Assembly: GCF_040678635.1 (NCBI RefSeq)
Contig: NZ_JBFATZ010000009.1
Span: 62,001-126,000 of the forward strand
Reading direction: 5' to 3'
Length of the DNA stretch: 64,000 bases
Source: Thermopolyspora sp040678635
GTDB taxonomy: Bacteria > Actinomycetota > Actinomycetes > Streptosporangiales > Streptosporangiaceae
Each line of letters starts with the position of its first letter. Position 1 is the first letter of the stretch. The notes below the pieces were generated by a model that worked only from the letters and a program-made list of their open reading frames with translations, was not told the DNA's origin and did not search any database. Below, one piece after another: positions 1-9,333 of the stretch. A program made the position numbers and the translations under genes.

Positions 1-908
1 AGCAGCGCGGCCGTGACCACGTGCGGCGAGCCGCCGGGCTCGGTGAGATCGTCCCAGGTGGGGAAGTTCGGGCCGGTCTGTGCGGCGCGGGGGGCGTCGA
101 CCGCGCTCGGCCCGGCTCCGGTCCGCGTGTCGGCCGGTCCGATTCCGTTCGGGTGAGCCATCCAGCCGGGTCCGGCTTGGCCGGTCGCGTCCGGTGCGGG
201 TGGTGCGGGTGGATCGGCTCCTGGCCGTCCTGGATCGGCGTGGTCGGCGGCGTGCATGTTGGCGGCCTCGCCGGCGTGGGCGCCGAGCTGGGCTGCCGCT
301 TTCGATTGGTCCGTGATGCTCGGTGCGGTTCCGAGGGGTGCGGTCGCGACCGGGTCCGCTCCAGGCCACCCGCCTCCCGCTCGGTCGCCCTGCCGGTTCC
401 CGTCGTCGTTGCCGTTGTGAACGGCATTGGGCGACGGCGGTCCGGTTCGGTCGTCCGGGTTCGGGTCGGCTCCGGCGGGGGTGGCCGTGCCGTACCGGGT
501 GGCCGGGTCGGGGGTCGGGGCGGGCGGCGGGGTGCGATGGCCTTGGATCTCGATTCGGCCGCCGCTCACCGTGCAGGCGGTCATCATCAGGCCCGCGCCG
601 GGGGCGACCTGCACCGCCGGGCCGTCCGGGTCCGAGCCGCGTACCAGCAGCCCGTGCACCACGCACTCCCGACCCGTCGTCACCAGCGCGGGACCGCCCT
701 CCGCCGGGGCGGTGAGGGTGACGCTGCCGGGGCCGTCCGCCGGGGCGAGGGCGATCCGCCGGTCCAGCACCACGGTCTCGGCGTAGTGCCCGGCCGCGAC
801 CAGCACCATGTCCCCGGGTGCGGCGGCGCGCACCGCGTCCGCGATCCGGCGATGGGCGCCGCGCCCTTTGGGGGCGACGGTGAGGGTGCGGGCTTGCGGA
901 GATGCCAT
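1..908 (-). CDS. Right-handed beta-helix repeat protein, T7SS-associated (3' end outside window)
   Basis: The frame is open from an ATG at 908 down to the window edge, so the C-terminus is missing. Residues 1 to about 125 look like the first coils of a pectate-lyase-like parallel beta-helix: a start resembling MASPQARTLTVAPKGRGAH, then stacked short strands (APGDMVLVAAGHYAET, VVLDRRIALAP, CVVHGLLVRGSD). From about residue 130 the visible part is Pro/Gly/Asp-rich and probably disordered. Similar beta-helix proteins, often fused to a CbxX/EccA-type AAA domain, are known beside actinobacterial type VII secretion loci. No AAA motif lies in the visible part, so that fusion cannot be tested. The gene starts 58 bp downstream of the giant T7SS-signal gene on the same strand and is probably co-transcribed with it. 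Confidence 0.75.
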   Translation of the reverse strand, partial: MASPQARTLTVAPKGRGAHRRIADAVRAAAPGDMVLVAAGHYAETVVLDRRIALAPADGPGSVTLTAPAEGGPALVTTGRECVVHGLLVRGSDPDGPAVQVAPGAGLMMTACTVSGGRIEIQGHRTPPPAPTPDPATRYGTATPAGADPNPDDRTGPPSPNAVHNGNDDGNRQGDRAGGGWPGADPVATAPLGTAPSITDQSKAAAQLGAHAGEAANMHAADHADPGRPGADPPAPPAPDATGQAGPGWMAHPNGIGPADTRTGAGPSAVDAPRAAQTGPNFPTWDDLTEPGGSPHVVTAAL

Positions 909-965
909 TGTCTTCCTTGCTGCTGTGGGGTTCTCGGGGCGCTGCTGTGGGTTGTCGGGGCGCGG

Positions 966-3900
966 TTACGCCGACGGCGGTGGCGGCGGGGGCGGGGCCG
1001 GCTGGAGCAGGTGCGGTATCCACGCCTGTCGTAGCGCCGGGGCCAGCCAGATGTTGCCGATGGCCTTCTCCAGGAGCTTGAAGGGCGCCTGCGCCAGGTA
1101 GTCGGTGAGGCCGTACCGGTGGATCTGCCGTCCGTTCGCGCCGTAGAGGACGGCGGTCTTGAGCGCGCCCGCGCCCGTCGCCACGGTCAGGCCGCTCAGC
1201 GCGTGGATGCCGCCGACGGCGAGCGCGTCCGCGCCGCTGAACACCTTGGATGTGCCGTTCGTGGAGACGCCCCACACGGCCGCGTTCATGGCGCCGTTGA
1301 CGAAGTTGGTGATCGGGCTGAGCAGCGTGTTGAAGGTGTAGTCGTAGATGCCGCCGCGCCAGCGGGGCGGGGACTCGTTGCCGGCCCACTCGTTGTGCCA
1401 GTGCTTGTCGGAGTTGAACGGCCGCATGTTGGGGTGCTTGCCGCTGTCGATGTTGCCGAGGATTCCCTTGGTGCCCGGGCTCCAGGAGAACGGACGGTCG
1501 TTGAGCAGCGTGGTCGCGCCGGTCTTGATGCCGCTGGTGACCGCCGCGTTCGCGAGCGACTTGAGCGCGTCCTGGCCGGTGAACGGCTTGTTGTTGATCG
1601 CGGCGATGATGCCGTTGATGGCGAGGTTGATGCCGAACTCCAGCAGGAACTCCTGGCTGAACTCCAGCAGCATCTTCTTGCCCTGCACCTTCCAGTACGG
1701 CTCGTACGCGGCCTCGCCGAGGCCGACCTTGCCGCCCTGCGCGTTCGGGACCGGATGGACGCCGTCGATCGCGGCCTGGAACCGCGGCACTTCGACGGAC
1801 GCGCTGCCCTGCCACGGCAGGCGTTCCAGTTCGCGAATCCGGCGGGCCCAGCCGCGGAACTCGGTGGCCCAGCCGCGGTAGTCGTACCCGTTGCCGACCA
1901 GGCGCAGGTTGTTCGGGCCCCCTTCGAAGATGAGGCCGTTCGCGGTCCGCTGGGCGGTGATGTTGCCGTTGCCGTCGTACACCCGCCACTGGCTCCGCCA
2001 CGGCTCCTTCTCCAGGAACGTCCCGTCCGGCAGCCGGGTGCGCTCGCGGACCACCGCGTTCTGGTCGAACTCCTTCCAGGTGCCCGCCACGGGGGGCCTG
2101 CCCGGGTCGGTCCAGTACTCGCGGATGCGCAGCGGGCTGCCCGTCCAGTCCAGGTGCAGCGGCACCTCCCGGATGACCCGCTGCGGGCCGCCGTCCGCCG
2201 GCCGGAACACGTCCCGGTAGTGGTTGCCGTCCCCGACGTACCGGTCGTTCCAGGACCGGGTCTGCGGATCCCACCACTGCCGGACCTCGATGCCGTCGCC
2301 GTACGAGACCGGATTGCCGTTCCGGTTGAACTTCTGGACCCGCCAGGTCTCCTGCCCGGCCTCGTCGGTAATGCGCCAGTACCGCACCTGTTCGCCGTTC
2401 GCGAGCATGTCGATGCCGCGGATCGCCCGGTTGCCCTGGAAGTCGCGGAACGAGTCGTCCCAGCGGTGCAGTCGGGCGTCGGAGCCGCGGAAGGAGAAGC
2501 GCTCGCCGCTGACCGTACCGCCCTGGCCGTCGGGGGCCGTCCACCGCCACGAGCTGGAGTCGATCTTGCCGGTTCCGGTGACGGGCACGCCCCCGTCCGG
2601 CCAGATGTCCTGGCGGCCCACGATGCGGCCGTGGAAGTCGGTTTGCACCCAGCGGGTGTCGGGGTTCAGGTGCCCGCCGCCGGCCTGCCAGTTGTACGGC
2701 GTGTGGTGCTCGCGTACCGAGCCGTCGGCGAAGCCCTCGCGGGTCACCCGCCATCCGCCGTTCTCAAAGGACACATCCTGCCAGACCGGACCGCCGTTGC
2801 CGCCATCCCCCGGAATCCGGTAACCCCTCTGGTCGCTCGCCTGCCACGGGATCGCCCCTTGGACGGGCGCGTTCTGGGCGGGTGGGGCCACACCGTCGCC
2901 GACCTTCAGCTTGCCGCCGTCGTACAGCTTCATCTCGGCGTAGACGAAGGTGCCGTTGTTGCCGAGGTCGATCACGTTGCCGTTCTGGCTGTTGTAGCGG
3001 AAACCGTTGGTCGTGACGTTGCCGTGCGTCCTCTCCCAGGTGGAGATCTGCACGTGTGTGTCGTACTTGAGGTGGTGGTAGGCGCCCTGCGGCGTGTCAG
3101 CGCCGATGAGGTACTTCCGCACCGTGTACGGCGGGCGCTGTTCCGTCCAGCGCTCGACTTTGAGCACTGTGCCGCCCACCTGCTCGGTGGAGGCGGTCAC
3201 CTTGCCCTGGGGTGAGTGCTGCGTCCAAGTGTCGCGCCTGCCCGCGGCGGGGTCCCAGTCGTACTCCCGGTAGTTGCCCACCTTGTCCGGCCCGTGGAAC
3301 TTGCCCCACTGCTCCTGCACCACATTGCCGCCCAGGCGGTCGGTCCAACCGCCATCGGCATGCCAGGTGCGGGGGCCTTGCGCGAGCCTGCCGCCGGTGT
3401 GGTCGAAGCGGTGCCACGTCCAATTGCCGTCCGGGCCCTTGATCGCCAGGACATAGCCGGGATCCCTCCCCGTGATACCGACACGGAAGTGATGAACCTT
3501 CCGCTCGATCCCATGAACTCTCTGGAAGTCCGTCCACGAGAGGCCCGATTCGTCGAATCTGCGGACGCCGTGGCCGATCAGATCGCCGGCGTCGTTCCAC
3601 GTGACCCACGTGGCTGCGCGGCTGGTGTGACCGAAACCGACGGTGTCCGTGCGGCGGAACGCGTCCAGCACCCCACCCCCACTGCCGTCCGGGAGGATCC
3701 GCCGCTCGAAGATCTCGATCTTGTTGTCCACGCTGCCGAGCAGGCGGATGTGCGTACCTTCGCCGGAGACCTTGACGATTCCCTTGTGGAACTGGCCGGA
3801 CCCGGAAGGCGCCAATGTTCCGTCGTCGAGCATCTCCATGCGTTGCCAGGTGGCGGTGCCGTTCGGACCGGTGTAGTCGATTTCGTACATGAACCGGGTC

Positions 3901-6900
3901 GGCTTCCCGTCCTTGAGCACGTTGACGCCCAAACGCTCAAGCTCACCCGCGTTGTTGAAGATCATGTACTCCCTATTGCGCAACCCGTTCGTCGTAAAGG
4001 TGACCCTCATAGAGCCGCCCAGGTCGACGACACTCAGATGCGTCTGCGGTGTGCCAGTGGCGTCAACGACCCGCATACCCCCCTGCGGCGACCGCTGAAT
4101 CCACAGGTCCCCCAGCCCGTTACCGCCCCTGATCTGGACGTTCTGCGGTACGGCGGCAACCACAACCTCATCCACGTCCGCATCATTGGCGCCAGGCGCG
4201 TCGTCCGCGGCGTGGCTGCCGTGGCTGCTGGGCGGCGGGTTGTCGGCGGGGCGGCTGCTGGACGGCTGGTTGTCGATTTGGACGGAGGGGCGTTCGCTGT
4301 CTGCTCCGCTTGCTGTGGGCAGGTCGGCGTCGTCGGCGACGGTGCCGGTGGGTGGTGGGTTGTCGGTGGGGTGGGTGGTGGTGTGGCTGGTGGATGGTGG
4401 GTTGTCGATTTGGACGGAGGGGCGTTCGCTGTCTGCTCCGCTTGCTGTGGGCACGTCGGCGTCGTCGGCGACGGTGCTGGGCGGGGGCTGCTCGGTGGTC
4501 TGGCCGGTGCTGGTTGCTGGCGGCGTGGTGTCCTCGGGGTGCCCGCCTGTGGTTGTGGGCGGCGTGGAGTCGCCGGTGGCAGGCGGTGCGGTCTCGGTGG
4601 TCCGGCCGGTGCTGGTGGCAGGTGGCGTGGTGTCGCCGGTGGCAGGGGGTGCCGTGTCGGTGGTCTGGCCGGTGCTGGTTGCTGGTGGCGTGGTGTCCTC
4701 GGGGTGCCCGCCGGTGGTTGTGGGCGGGGTGGTGTCGCCGGTGGCAGGGGGTGCGGTCTCGGTGATCTGGCTCGTCCCGGTGGCGGGCGGTGCGGTGTCG
4801 GTGACCTGGCCGGTGCCGGTGGCGGGAGGCGTGGTGTCGGTGGTCTGGCCGGTGCTGATTGCTGGTGGCGTGGTGTCCTCGGGGTGCCCGCCTGTGGTTG
4901 TGGGCGGCGTGGAGTCGCCGGTGGCAGGCGGTGCGGTCTCGGTGATCTGGCCGGTGCTGGTTGCTGGTGGCGTGGTGTCCTCGGGGTGCCCGCCGGTGGT
5001 TGTGGGCGGCGTGGTGTCGCCGGTGGCAGGGGGTGCGGTCTCGGTGATCTGGCTCGTCCCGGTGGCGGGCGGTGCGGTGTCGGTGACCTGGCCGGTGCCG
5101 GTGGCGGGAGGCGTGGTGTCGGTGGTCTGGCCGGTGCTGATTGCTGGTGGCGTGGTGTCCTCGGGGTGCCCGCCTGTGGTTGTGGGCGGAGTGGAGTCGC
5201 CGGTGGCAGGGGGTGCGGTCTCGGTGGTCTGGCCGGTGCCGGTTGCTGGTGGCGTGGTGTCGCCAGTGGCAGGCGGTGCGGTCTCGGTGGTCTGGCCGGT
5301 GCTGGTTGCTGGTGGCGTGGTGTCCTCGGGGTGCCCGCCTGTGGTTGTGGGCGGGGTGGTGTCGCCGGTGGCAGGGGGTGCGGTCTCGGTGACCTGGCCG
5401 GTGGCGGTGGCAGGCGGCGTGGTGTCGGTGACCGGGCCGGTGCCGCTGGTCGGGGCGGGGTCTGGGGTCGCGGGAGGGGTGGACACGGGCGAGGGCGATG
5501 GTGACGGGACGCTCGCCGCGTTGTCGGCCGCGTGCCCGACGTCGGCTGTGGAGCCTGCCACGTTGGGGGTGGTGACGTTCGTCCCTCGGCCACTGCCGCC
5601 GTTGTCGAGGAGGGAGAGGGCCGAGCTTACGGGGTCTGCCTGCGTTGCGGGCGGCGGGGTGTCGGTTTGGATGGAGGGGGGTTCGGTGCCCGTTCCGCTT
5701 CCTGCGGGCATGTTGGCGTCGTCGGTGAGGGTGCCGGTGGTGGTGCTGGGCGGGGGCGTTTCGGTGCCTATGTTGGTTCCGGTGCCGGCTGGTGCGCCGG
5801 TACCCGTTTCGGCCGTGGTGGAAGGGACGCTGGTCGGGGCGGGGTCTGGGGTCGCGGGAGGGGTGGACGCGGGCGAGGGCGATGGTGACGGGACGCTCGC
5901 CGCGTTGTCGGTCGCGTGCCCGACGTCGGCTGTGGAGCCTGCCACGTTGGGGGTGGTGACGTTCGTTCCTCGGCCGCTGCCGCCGTTGTCGAGGAGGGAG
6001 AGGGCCGAGCTTACGGGGTCTGCCTGCGTTGCGGGCGGCACGGTTGTGGAGGAGGGCGTCCCGGAAGGCACTTCGGTTGCAGGCGGTACAGAGGTCTGGG
6101 TCGCGGTTGTGCCGGGGGTTGGGGTGGGGGCGTTGTGCGTGATTGTCGATGTAGTGCCGGTGTTGCCGGGCTGGGGGATGTTCTGGGCTGCGGTTGGGGG
6201 CAAGTTGGGCGTAGTGGTGCCGGTCGGCGTGGGTGTGGGGTTGGTGGTGGCGGTTGTGCCTGGGGTTTGGGTGGGGGTGTTTGGCGTAGTTGTGGATGTA
6301 GTGCCGGTGCTGCCGGGGTGGGGCAGGTTATGGGCTGCGGTTGAGGGGGTGTAGGCGGCGCCTGTTGTGGTGTGAGCGGCGGGGTTGGTTCCGGGGTGGG
6401 GGATGTTGTGGGCCGCGGTTGACGGCAGGTAGGGGGTGGTGCCGGTCGGCGTAGGTGTGGGGTTGGCGGTGGCGGTTGTGCCCGGGGTTGGGGTGGAGGC
6501 GTTGTGCGTGATTGTGGCTGTAGTGCCGGTGTTGGTGCCGGTGTTGCCGGCCTGGGGGATGTTGTGGGTCGCGGTTGGCGGCAGGTTGGCGGCGGTGGTG
6601 CCGGTCGGCGTGGGTGTGGGGGTGGTGGTGGCGGTTGTGCCGGGGGTTGGGGTGGGGGCGTTGTTTAGGTGCGGGACGGTGCGTGCTGCGGTTGGCGGCA
6701 GGTTGGGGGCGGTGGTGCCGGTCAGCGTGGGTGCCGGGTTGGTGGTGCCGGTCGGCGTGGGTGCCGGGTTGGTGGTGCCGGTCGGCGTGGGTGTGGGGTT
6801 GGTGCCGGTGGTTGTGCCGGTGGGCGGGGTGAGGGTGTCCAGTTCCAGGTCGGTGCGAGCCGCCGATGACGGTGCGTAGGTGTCCAGGTGGAAATTGATT

Positions 6901-9110
6901 CGGTTGGCCGTGAGGACATTGGTTGTGGCGTCGGTGATGTTGCTGAGGGGCGGCGGGCTGGCGAGCAGGTTTAGGGCGGTCTGCGGGTTGGGGGTGAAGG
7001 CCAGGTTGAAGAGAGCGGCGGATGCGCCGCCGGGGACGGTCAGGTTGCCGGTGGCGTGAACGGGCGTGACCTGGGGCGGGGCGGCGGATGTCAGCAGGTT
7101 CGGGTCAAGGGTGCCGGGCGAGGTCGGGTTGGGTATGGCCAGGTCGGTCGTGACGTGTAAGGAGGTGACCTGGTTCAAGGGCTGCGATGACGTGGCGAGG
7201 TTGGCGATGTCAAGGCCGGTGGCCTGCGGTGTGCCGGCGAGCGCTGGAGCGTTGAGCGGGTTGGCGTTGGCGAGGGGCGTGTTCACGTTGAGGGCGGCCG
7301 GGTTGAGGCCGATGTCGCCATGTACGCCGGTCGACGTGAACGTGAGATTGCCCAGGTCGCCGGAGCGGATCGCGTTCAGTTCGCGGATCGGCATGTCGAG
7401 GAGCGCGTCCAGATTGCGGAGCGCTTCGGGCGCCATCGCCAGGTTGTCGGCCAAGGGGGTCGTCACGCTGGTGACGTTCGGCACGTTCGTGGCGAGGTCC
7501 GAGCTGCCGTACGAGTTGAACGTGGGGGTGTTCAGGGATGGCCCTGCGGACAGGTCGCCGAGGCCGGTGAACGACGGTCCGCTGGTGAGACCGCTTCCGT
7601 TGCCGAACTGGGGCCTGGGGATGTTGGTGGGCGGCCCGGCCCAGTCGCCCAGCCGGACGGTGGCGAGTTGGTGGCCGGGCATGTCGACGAGTGCGTTGAT
7701 CTGGCCCGTCGCCAGCGGTGGCAGGGAGATCTGGGAGAGACCGCGGCCTCCGTTGATCTGACTCGCCGCCAGCGGCGGCAGGGAGATCTGGGAAAGACCG
7801 CGGCCTCCGTTGATCTGGCCCGACGCCGGCGGTGGCAGGGGGATCTGGGAGAGACCGCGGCCTGCGGCGGCCAGCAGCGGGGTGCCGTAGACGTTACGGC
7901 CGAACAGGCCGCGTTCCACGAAGCCGATCCGCAGCGCACCCCGGAGCCCATGGGCGCTGATTTCCCCGGCGTCGACCGGCAGCACCAGGCGTAGCCATCT
8001 GAAGCCGCCGAAATTGTTCACGGTGAAGTGCCACACCGTGCGTGCGCCGTTGGCGGTGAAGCCCGAAATCGCGCGTGCGGCGTTCAATGTGTACGACGGG
8101 AAGTTGCGGACGAGGCCGGGGACGGCCCGGAAGCCGTTGGCGATGAGGAAGCCGCCGGTGTGCAGGCCCGAGCCGATGGTGTTCGGCAGGTTGCTGAAGG
8201 TGCTCGGCAGGTTCTTGAAGGTGTTCACCACCCAGATCGGGCCCTGTCTGGTCCAGGTGCCGACGAACGACGCGAAGCCCCTCAGTTCAGGCAGGAATTG
8301 GAAGGAGCCCCTGCCGAGGTTGAAGATCAGGTTACGGCCGAAGTTGACGGCCGCGTTCCAGGCCTGCTTGGCGCCCTGCCAGGTGAGCTTGCCCGCCTTG
8401 CCGAGCAACTGAAAGATCGGAAACGCCCTCGTCGTCGGCGCGATGATCCCCAGGACGGAGAGGAAGAGGCCCAGCAGGTCGGCCTTGCCCTGGGCGAAGT
8501 CCACGGCCGTCTTGATGAGGAGCGTCAGGTTGACGCCGATCGCCAGCAGCGCGACCGGGCCACCGAAGATCAGCGCGGGCAGGATGAGGGCGATGGCGAT
8601 CCACTGGAAGATCTCCCAGAACTTCTCGCAGTCGGAGACCGGCGGCTTGATGCTCCCCGCGGCATTGCGCACCGCCGTCGCGGCCGTCTTGGCCGCCTCC
8701 GCTTGGGACTCGCCGGCGCGCCTTGCGACGTCGGCCAGTTCATCCCGGCGTGTCTTGTCGTCCTGGCTGAGGCCGCGCCCCTCCGACAGCGCCTGATCGG
8801 CCCGGAACTGCTCGTCCTGCATGCGGTCGGCGTAGGTGCCGAGCGCCGTGGCCGCCGAATTGAAGGCCTGGCCGAAACTCTGCACGAACTCGCGCAACGG
8901 GCCGTTGATCTTCTCGCGCAGCGCATCCGCGGTCTTCCCGACCCAGGCGTCGTTTGTGTTGTTCAGTACGGCGGTGAGCGCCTCGTCGATTTCGGTGGCG
9001 ACCCCGGCCAGGTCGCTCATGGCCTTCTTGAGCTCCCTGATCTTCTCGGGGTCACCCGGGGTCGGGTCACTGGTAAGACCGAGGACGTCCCAGTCGGTGG
9101 GACGAGGCAT
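966..9110 (-). CDS. Giant T7SS-signal-domain protein, polymorphic-toxin-like (2,714 aa)
   Basis: Residues 1-110 (start MPRPTDWDVLGLTSDPTPGD, then two long helices) match the putative T7SS secretion-signal domain found at the N-terminus of actinobacterial secreted toxins. Residues about 170-225 are strongly hydrophobic. Around residues 418-475 lie three copies of a GRGLSQISLPPLA-type repeat. Residues about 800-1650 are Thr/Pro/Gly/Asp-rich tandem repeats. Residues about 1680-2440 are rich in W, G, D and aromatic residues spaced like RHS/YD-type beta repeats. The last 270 residues hold hydrophobic Gly/Ala-rich helices and end in a Pro run. No nuclease, deaminase or ADP-ribosyltransferase motif is visible at the C-terminus and no immunity-like gene follows. 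It could be a surface adhesin or stalk rather than a toxin. Export by the adjacent EccC system is inferred. Confidence 0.8.
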   Translation of the reverse strand: MPRPTDWDVLGLTSDPTPGDPEKIRELKKAMSDLAGVATEIDEALTAVLNNTNDAWVGKTADALREKINGPLREFVQSFGQAFNSAATALGTYADRMQDEQFRADQALSEGRGLSQDDKTRRDELADVARRAGESQAEAAKTAATAVRNAAGSIKPPVSDCEKFWEIFQWIAIALILPALIFGGPVALLAIGVNLTLLIKTAVDFAQGKADLLGLFLSVLGIIAPTTRAFPIFQLLGKAGKLTWQGAKQAWNAAVNFGRNLIFNLGRGSFQFLPELRGFASFVGTWTRQGPIWVVNTFKNLPSTFSNLPNTIGSGLHTGGFLIANGFRAVPGLVRNFPSYTLNAARAISGFTANGARTVWHFTVNNFGGFRWLRLVLPVDAGEISAHGLRGALRIGFVERGLFGRNVYGTPLLAAAGRGLSQIPLPPPASGQINGGRGLSQISLPPLAASQINGGRGLSQISLPPLATGQINALVDMPGHQLATVRLGDWAGPPTNIPRPQFGNGSGLTSGPSFTGLGDLSAGPSLNTPTFNSYGSSDLATNVPNVTSVTTPLADNLAMAPEALRNLDALLDMPIRELNAIRSGDLGNLTFTSTGVHGDIGLNPAALNVNTPLANANPLNAPALAGTPQATGLDIANLATSSQPLNQVTSLHVTTDLAIPNPTSPGTLDPNLLTSAAPPQVTPVHATGNLTVPGGASAALFNLAFTPNPQTALNLLASPPPLSNITDATTNVLTANRINFHLDTYAPSSAARTDLELDTLTPPTGTTTGTNPTPTPTGTTNPAPTPTGTTNPAPTLTGTTAPNLPPTAARTVPHLNNAPTPTPGTTATTTPTPTPTGTTAANLPPTATHNIPQAGNTGTNTGTTATITHNASTPTPGTTATANPTPTPTGTTPYLPSTAAHNIPHPGTNPAAHTTTGAAYTPSTAAHNLPHPGSTGTTSTTTPNTPTQTPGTTATTNPTPTPTGTTTPNLPPTAAQNIPQPGNTGTTSTITHNAPTPTPGTTATQTSVPPATEVPSGTPSSTTVPPATQADPVSSALSLLDNGGSGRGTNVTTPNVAGSTADVGHATDNAASVPSPSPSPASTPPATPDPAPTSVPSTTAETGTGAPAGTGTNIGTETPPPSTTTGTLTDDANMPAGSGTGTEPPSIQTDTPPPATQADPVSSALSLLDNGGSGRGTNVTTPNVAGSTADVGHAADNAASVPSPSPSPVSTPPATPDPAPTSGTGPVTDTTPPATATGQVTETAPPATGDTTPPTTTGGHPEDTTPPATSTGQTTETAPPATGDTTPPATGTGQTTETAPPATGDSTPPTTTGGHPEDTTPPAISTGQTTDTTPPATGTGQVTDTAPPATGTSQITETAPPATGDTTPPTTTGGHPEDTTPPATSTGQITETAPPATGDSTPPTTTGGHPEDTTPPAISTGQTTDTTPPATGTGQVTDTAPPATGTSQITETAPPATGDTTPPTTTGGHPEDTTPPATSTGQTTDTAPPATGDTTPPATSTGRTTETAPPATGDSTPPTTTGGHPEDTTPPATSTGQTTEQPPPSTVADDADVPTASGADSERPSVQIDNPPSTSHTTTHPTDNPPPTGTVADDADLPTASGADSERPSVQIDNQPSSSRPADNPPPSSHGSHAADDAPGANDADVDEVVVAAVPQNVQIRGGNGLGDLWIQRSPQGGMRVVDATGTPQTHLSVVDLGGSMRVTFTTNGLRNREYMIFNNAGELERLGVNVLKDGKPTRFMYEIDYTGPNGTATWQRMEMLDDGTLAPSGSGQFHKGIVKVSGEGTHIRLLGSVDNKIEIFERRILPDGSGGGVLDAFRRTDTVGFGHTSRAATWVTWNDAGDLIGHGVRRFDESGLSWTDFQRVHGIERKVHHFRVGITGRDPGYVLAIKGPDGNWTWHRFDHTGGRLAQGPRTWHADGGWTDRLGGNVVQEQWGKFHGPDKVGNYREYDWDPAAGRRDTWTQHSPQGKVTASTEQVGGTVLKVERWTEQRPPYTVRKYLIGADTPQGAYHHLKYDTHVQISTWERTHGNVTTNGFRYNSQNGNVIDLGNNGTFVYAEMKLYDGGKLKVGDGVAPPAQNAPVQGAIPWQASDQRGYRIPGDGGNGGPVWQDVSFENGGWRVTREGFADGSVREHHTPYNWQAGGGHLNPDTRWVQTDFHGRIVGRQDIWPDGGVPVTGTGKIDSSSWRWTAPDGQGGTVSGERFSFRGSDARLHRWDDSFRDFQGNRAIRGIDMLANGEQVRYWRITDEAGQETWRVQKFNRNGNPVSYGDGIEVRQWWDPQTRSWNDRYVGDGNHYRDVFRPADGGPQRVIREVPLHLDWTGSPLRIREYWTDPGRPPVAGTWKEFDQNAVVRERTRLPDGTFLEKEPWRSQWRVYDGNGNITAQRTANGLIFEGGPNNLRLVGNGYDYRGWATEFRGWARRIRELERLPWQGSASVEVPRFQAAIDGVHPVPNAQGGKVGLGEAAYEPYWKVQGKKMLLEFSQEFLLEFGINLAINGIIAAINNKPFTGQDALKSLANAAVTSGIKTGATTLLNDRPFSWSPGTKGILGNIDSGKHPNMRPFNSDKHWHNEWAGNESPPRWRGGIYDYTFNTLLSPITNFVNGAMNAAVWGVSTNGTSKVFSGADALAVGGIHALSGLTVATGAGALKTAVLYGANGRQIHRYGLTDYLAQAPFKLLEKAIGNIWLAPALRQAWIPHLLQPAPPPPPPPSA
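4486..5440 (-). repeat. In-frame tandem repeats coding a Pro/Thr/Gly stalk
   Basis: Inside the giant gene, blocks of about 34 codons built from short modules such as TTPPATSTGQTTETAPPATG and TTPPTTTGGHPED recur roughly nine times with shuffled order and point differences. Several blocks are almost identical at DNA level, which suggests recent expansion by unequal recombination. The protein product would be a flexible, possibly glycosylated spacer. The G-rich complementary strand is also open over long stretches, which produces false antisense reading frames. Confidence 0.9.
5445..6039 (-). repeat. Near-identical 211-bp direct repeat, copies 384 bp apart
   Basis: Positions 5445-5655 and 5829-6039 are almost identical (a few substitutions) and in frame within the giant gene. 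Both code a segment containing QADPVSSALSLLDNGGSGRG and a Ser/Pro tail. A shorter pair of the same kind lies at 4268-4344 and 4400-4476 (SGADSERPSVQIDN). The near-identity next to more diverged repeats indicates recent segmental duplication. Confidence 0.85.
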
Positions 9111-9210
9111 CCCGCTGCCCCTCCGTTCCCTTGTACGCAGGGCCGACGACCACTGGCCTTTGCCTGGCCTTTGTCCGCTTGCGTCAAGACCACGATCGAG
9201 GGGAGGGCCG

Positions 9211-9245
9211 GGTTCACTGAAACGTTCTGAAAACGCCAGTGAACC
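9211..9245. promoter_or_regulatory. Perfect inverted repeat in the divergent promoter region
   Basis: GGTTCACTG (9211-9219) and CAGTGAACC (9237-9245) are perfect 9-bp arms around a 17-bp AT-richer centre. They lie in the 223-bp region between the giant gene and the divergent substrate gene. A second short palindrome, CACGATCGTG, sits just downstream near 9257. This is a plausible operator controlling both directions; no regulator can be assigned. Confidence 0.5.
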
Positions 9246-9333
9246 TAGGCCTCCGCACGATCGTGGACAGGTCGTACGTCACGTTCTGCCGGAACGCTGT
9301 CCGGCGGACGATCGCCGCGCTTCCGGAGGCATC

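Noticed and set aside
4486..5440. CRISPR-like look of the regular repeats
   Set aside because: The repeats are in frame, code a continuous protein stalk and lack unique spacers of uniform length; no cas gene is nearby.
1119..6354. Long plus-strand open frames (1119-3215, 3216-5504, 4186-6354) opposite the giant gene
   Set aside because: They are antisense to a protein with a recognised T7SS domain. Their translations are monotonous Val/Gly/Trp/Cys repeats caused by the GC-rich Pro/Thr repeat DNA, and none has a ribosome site.
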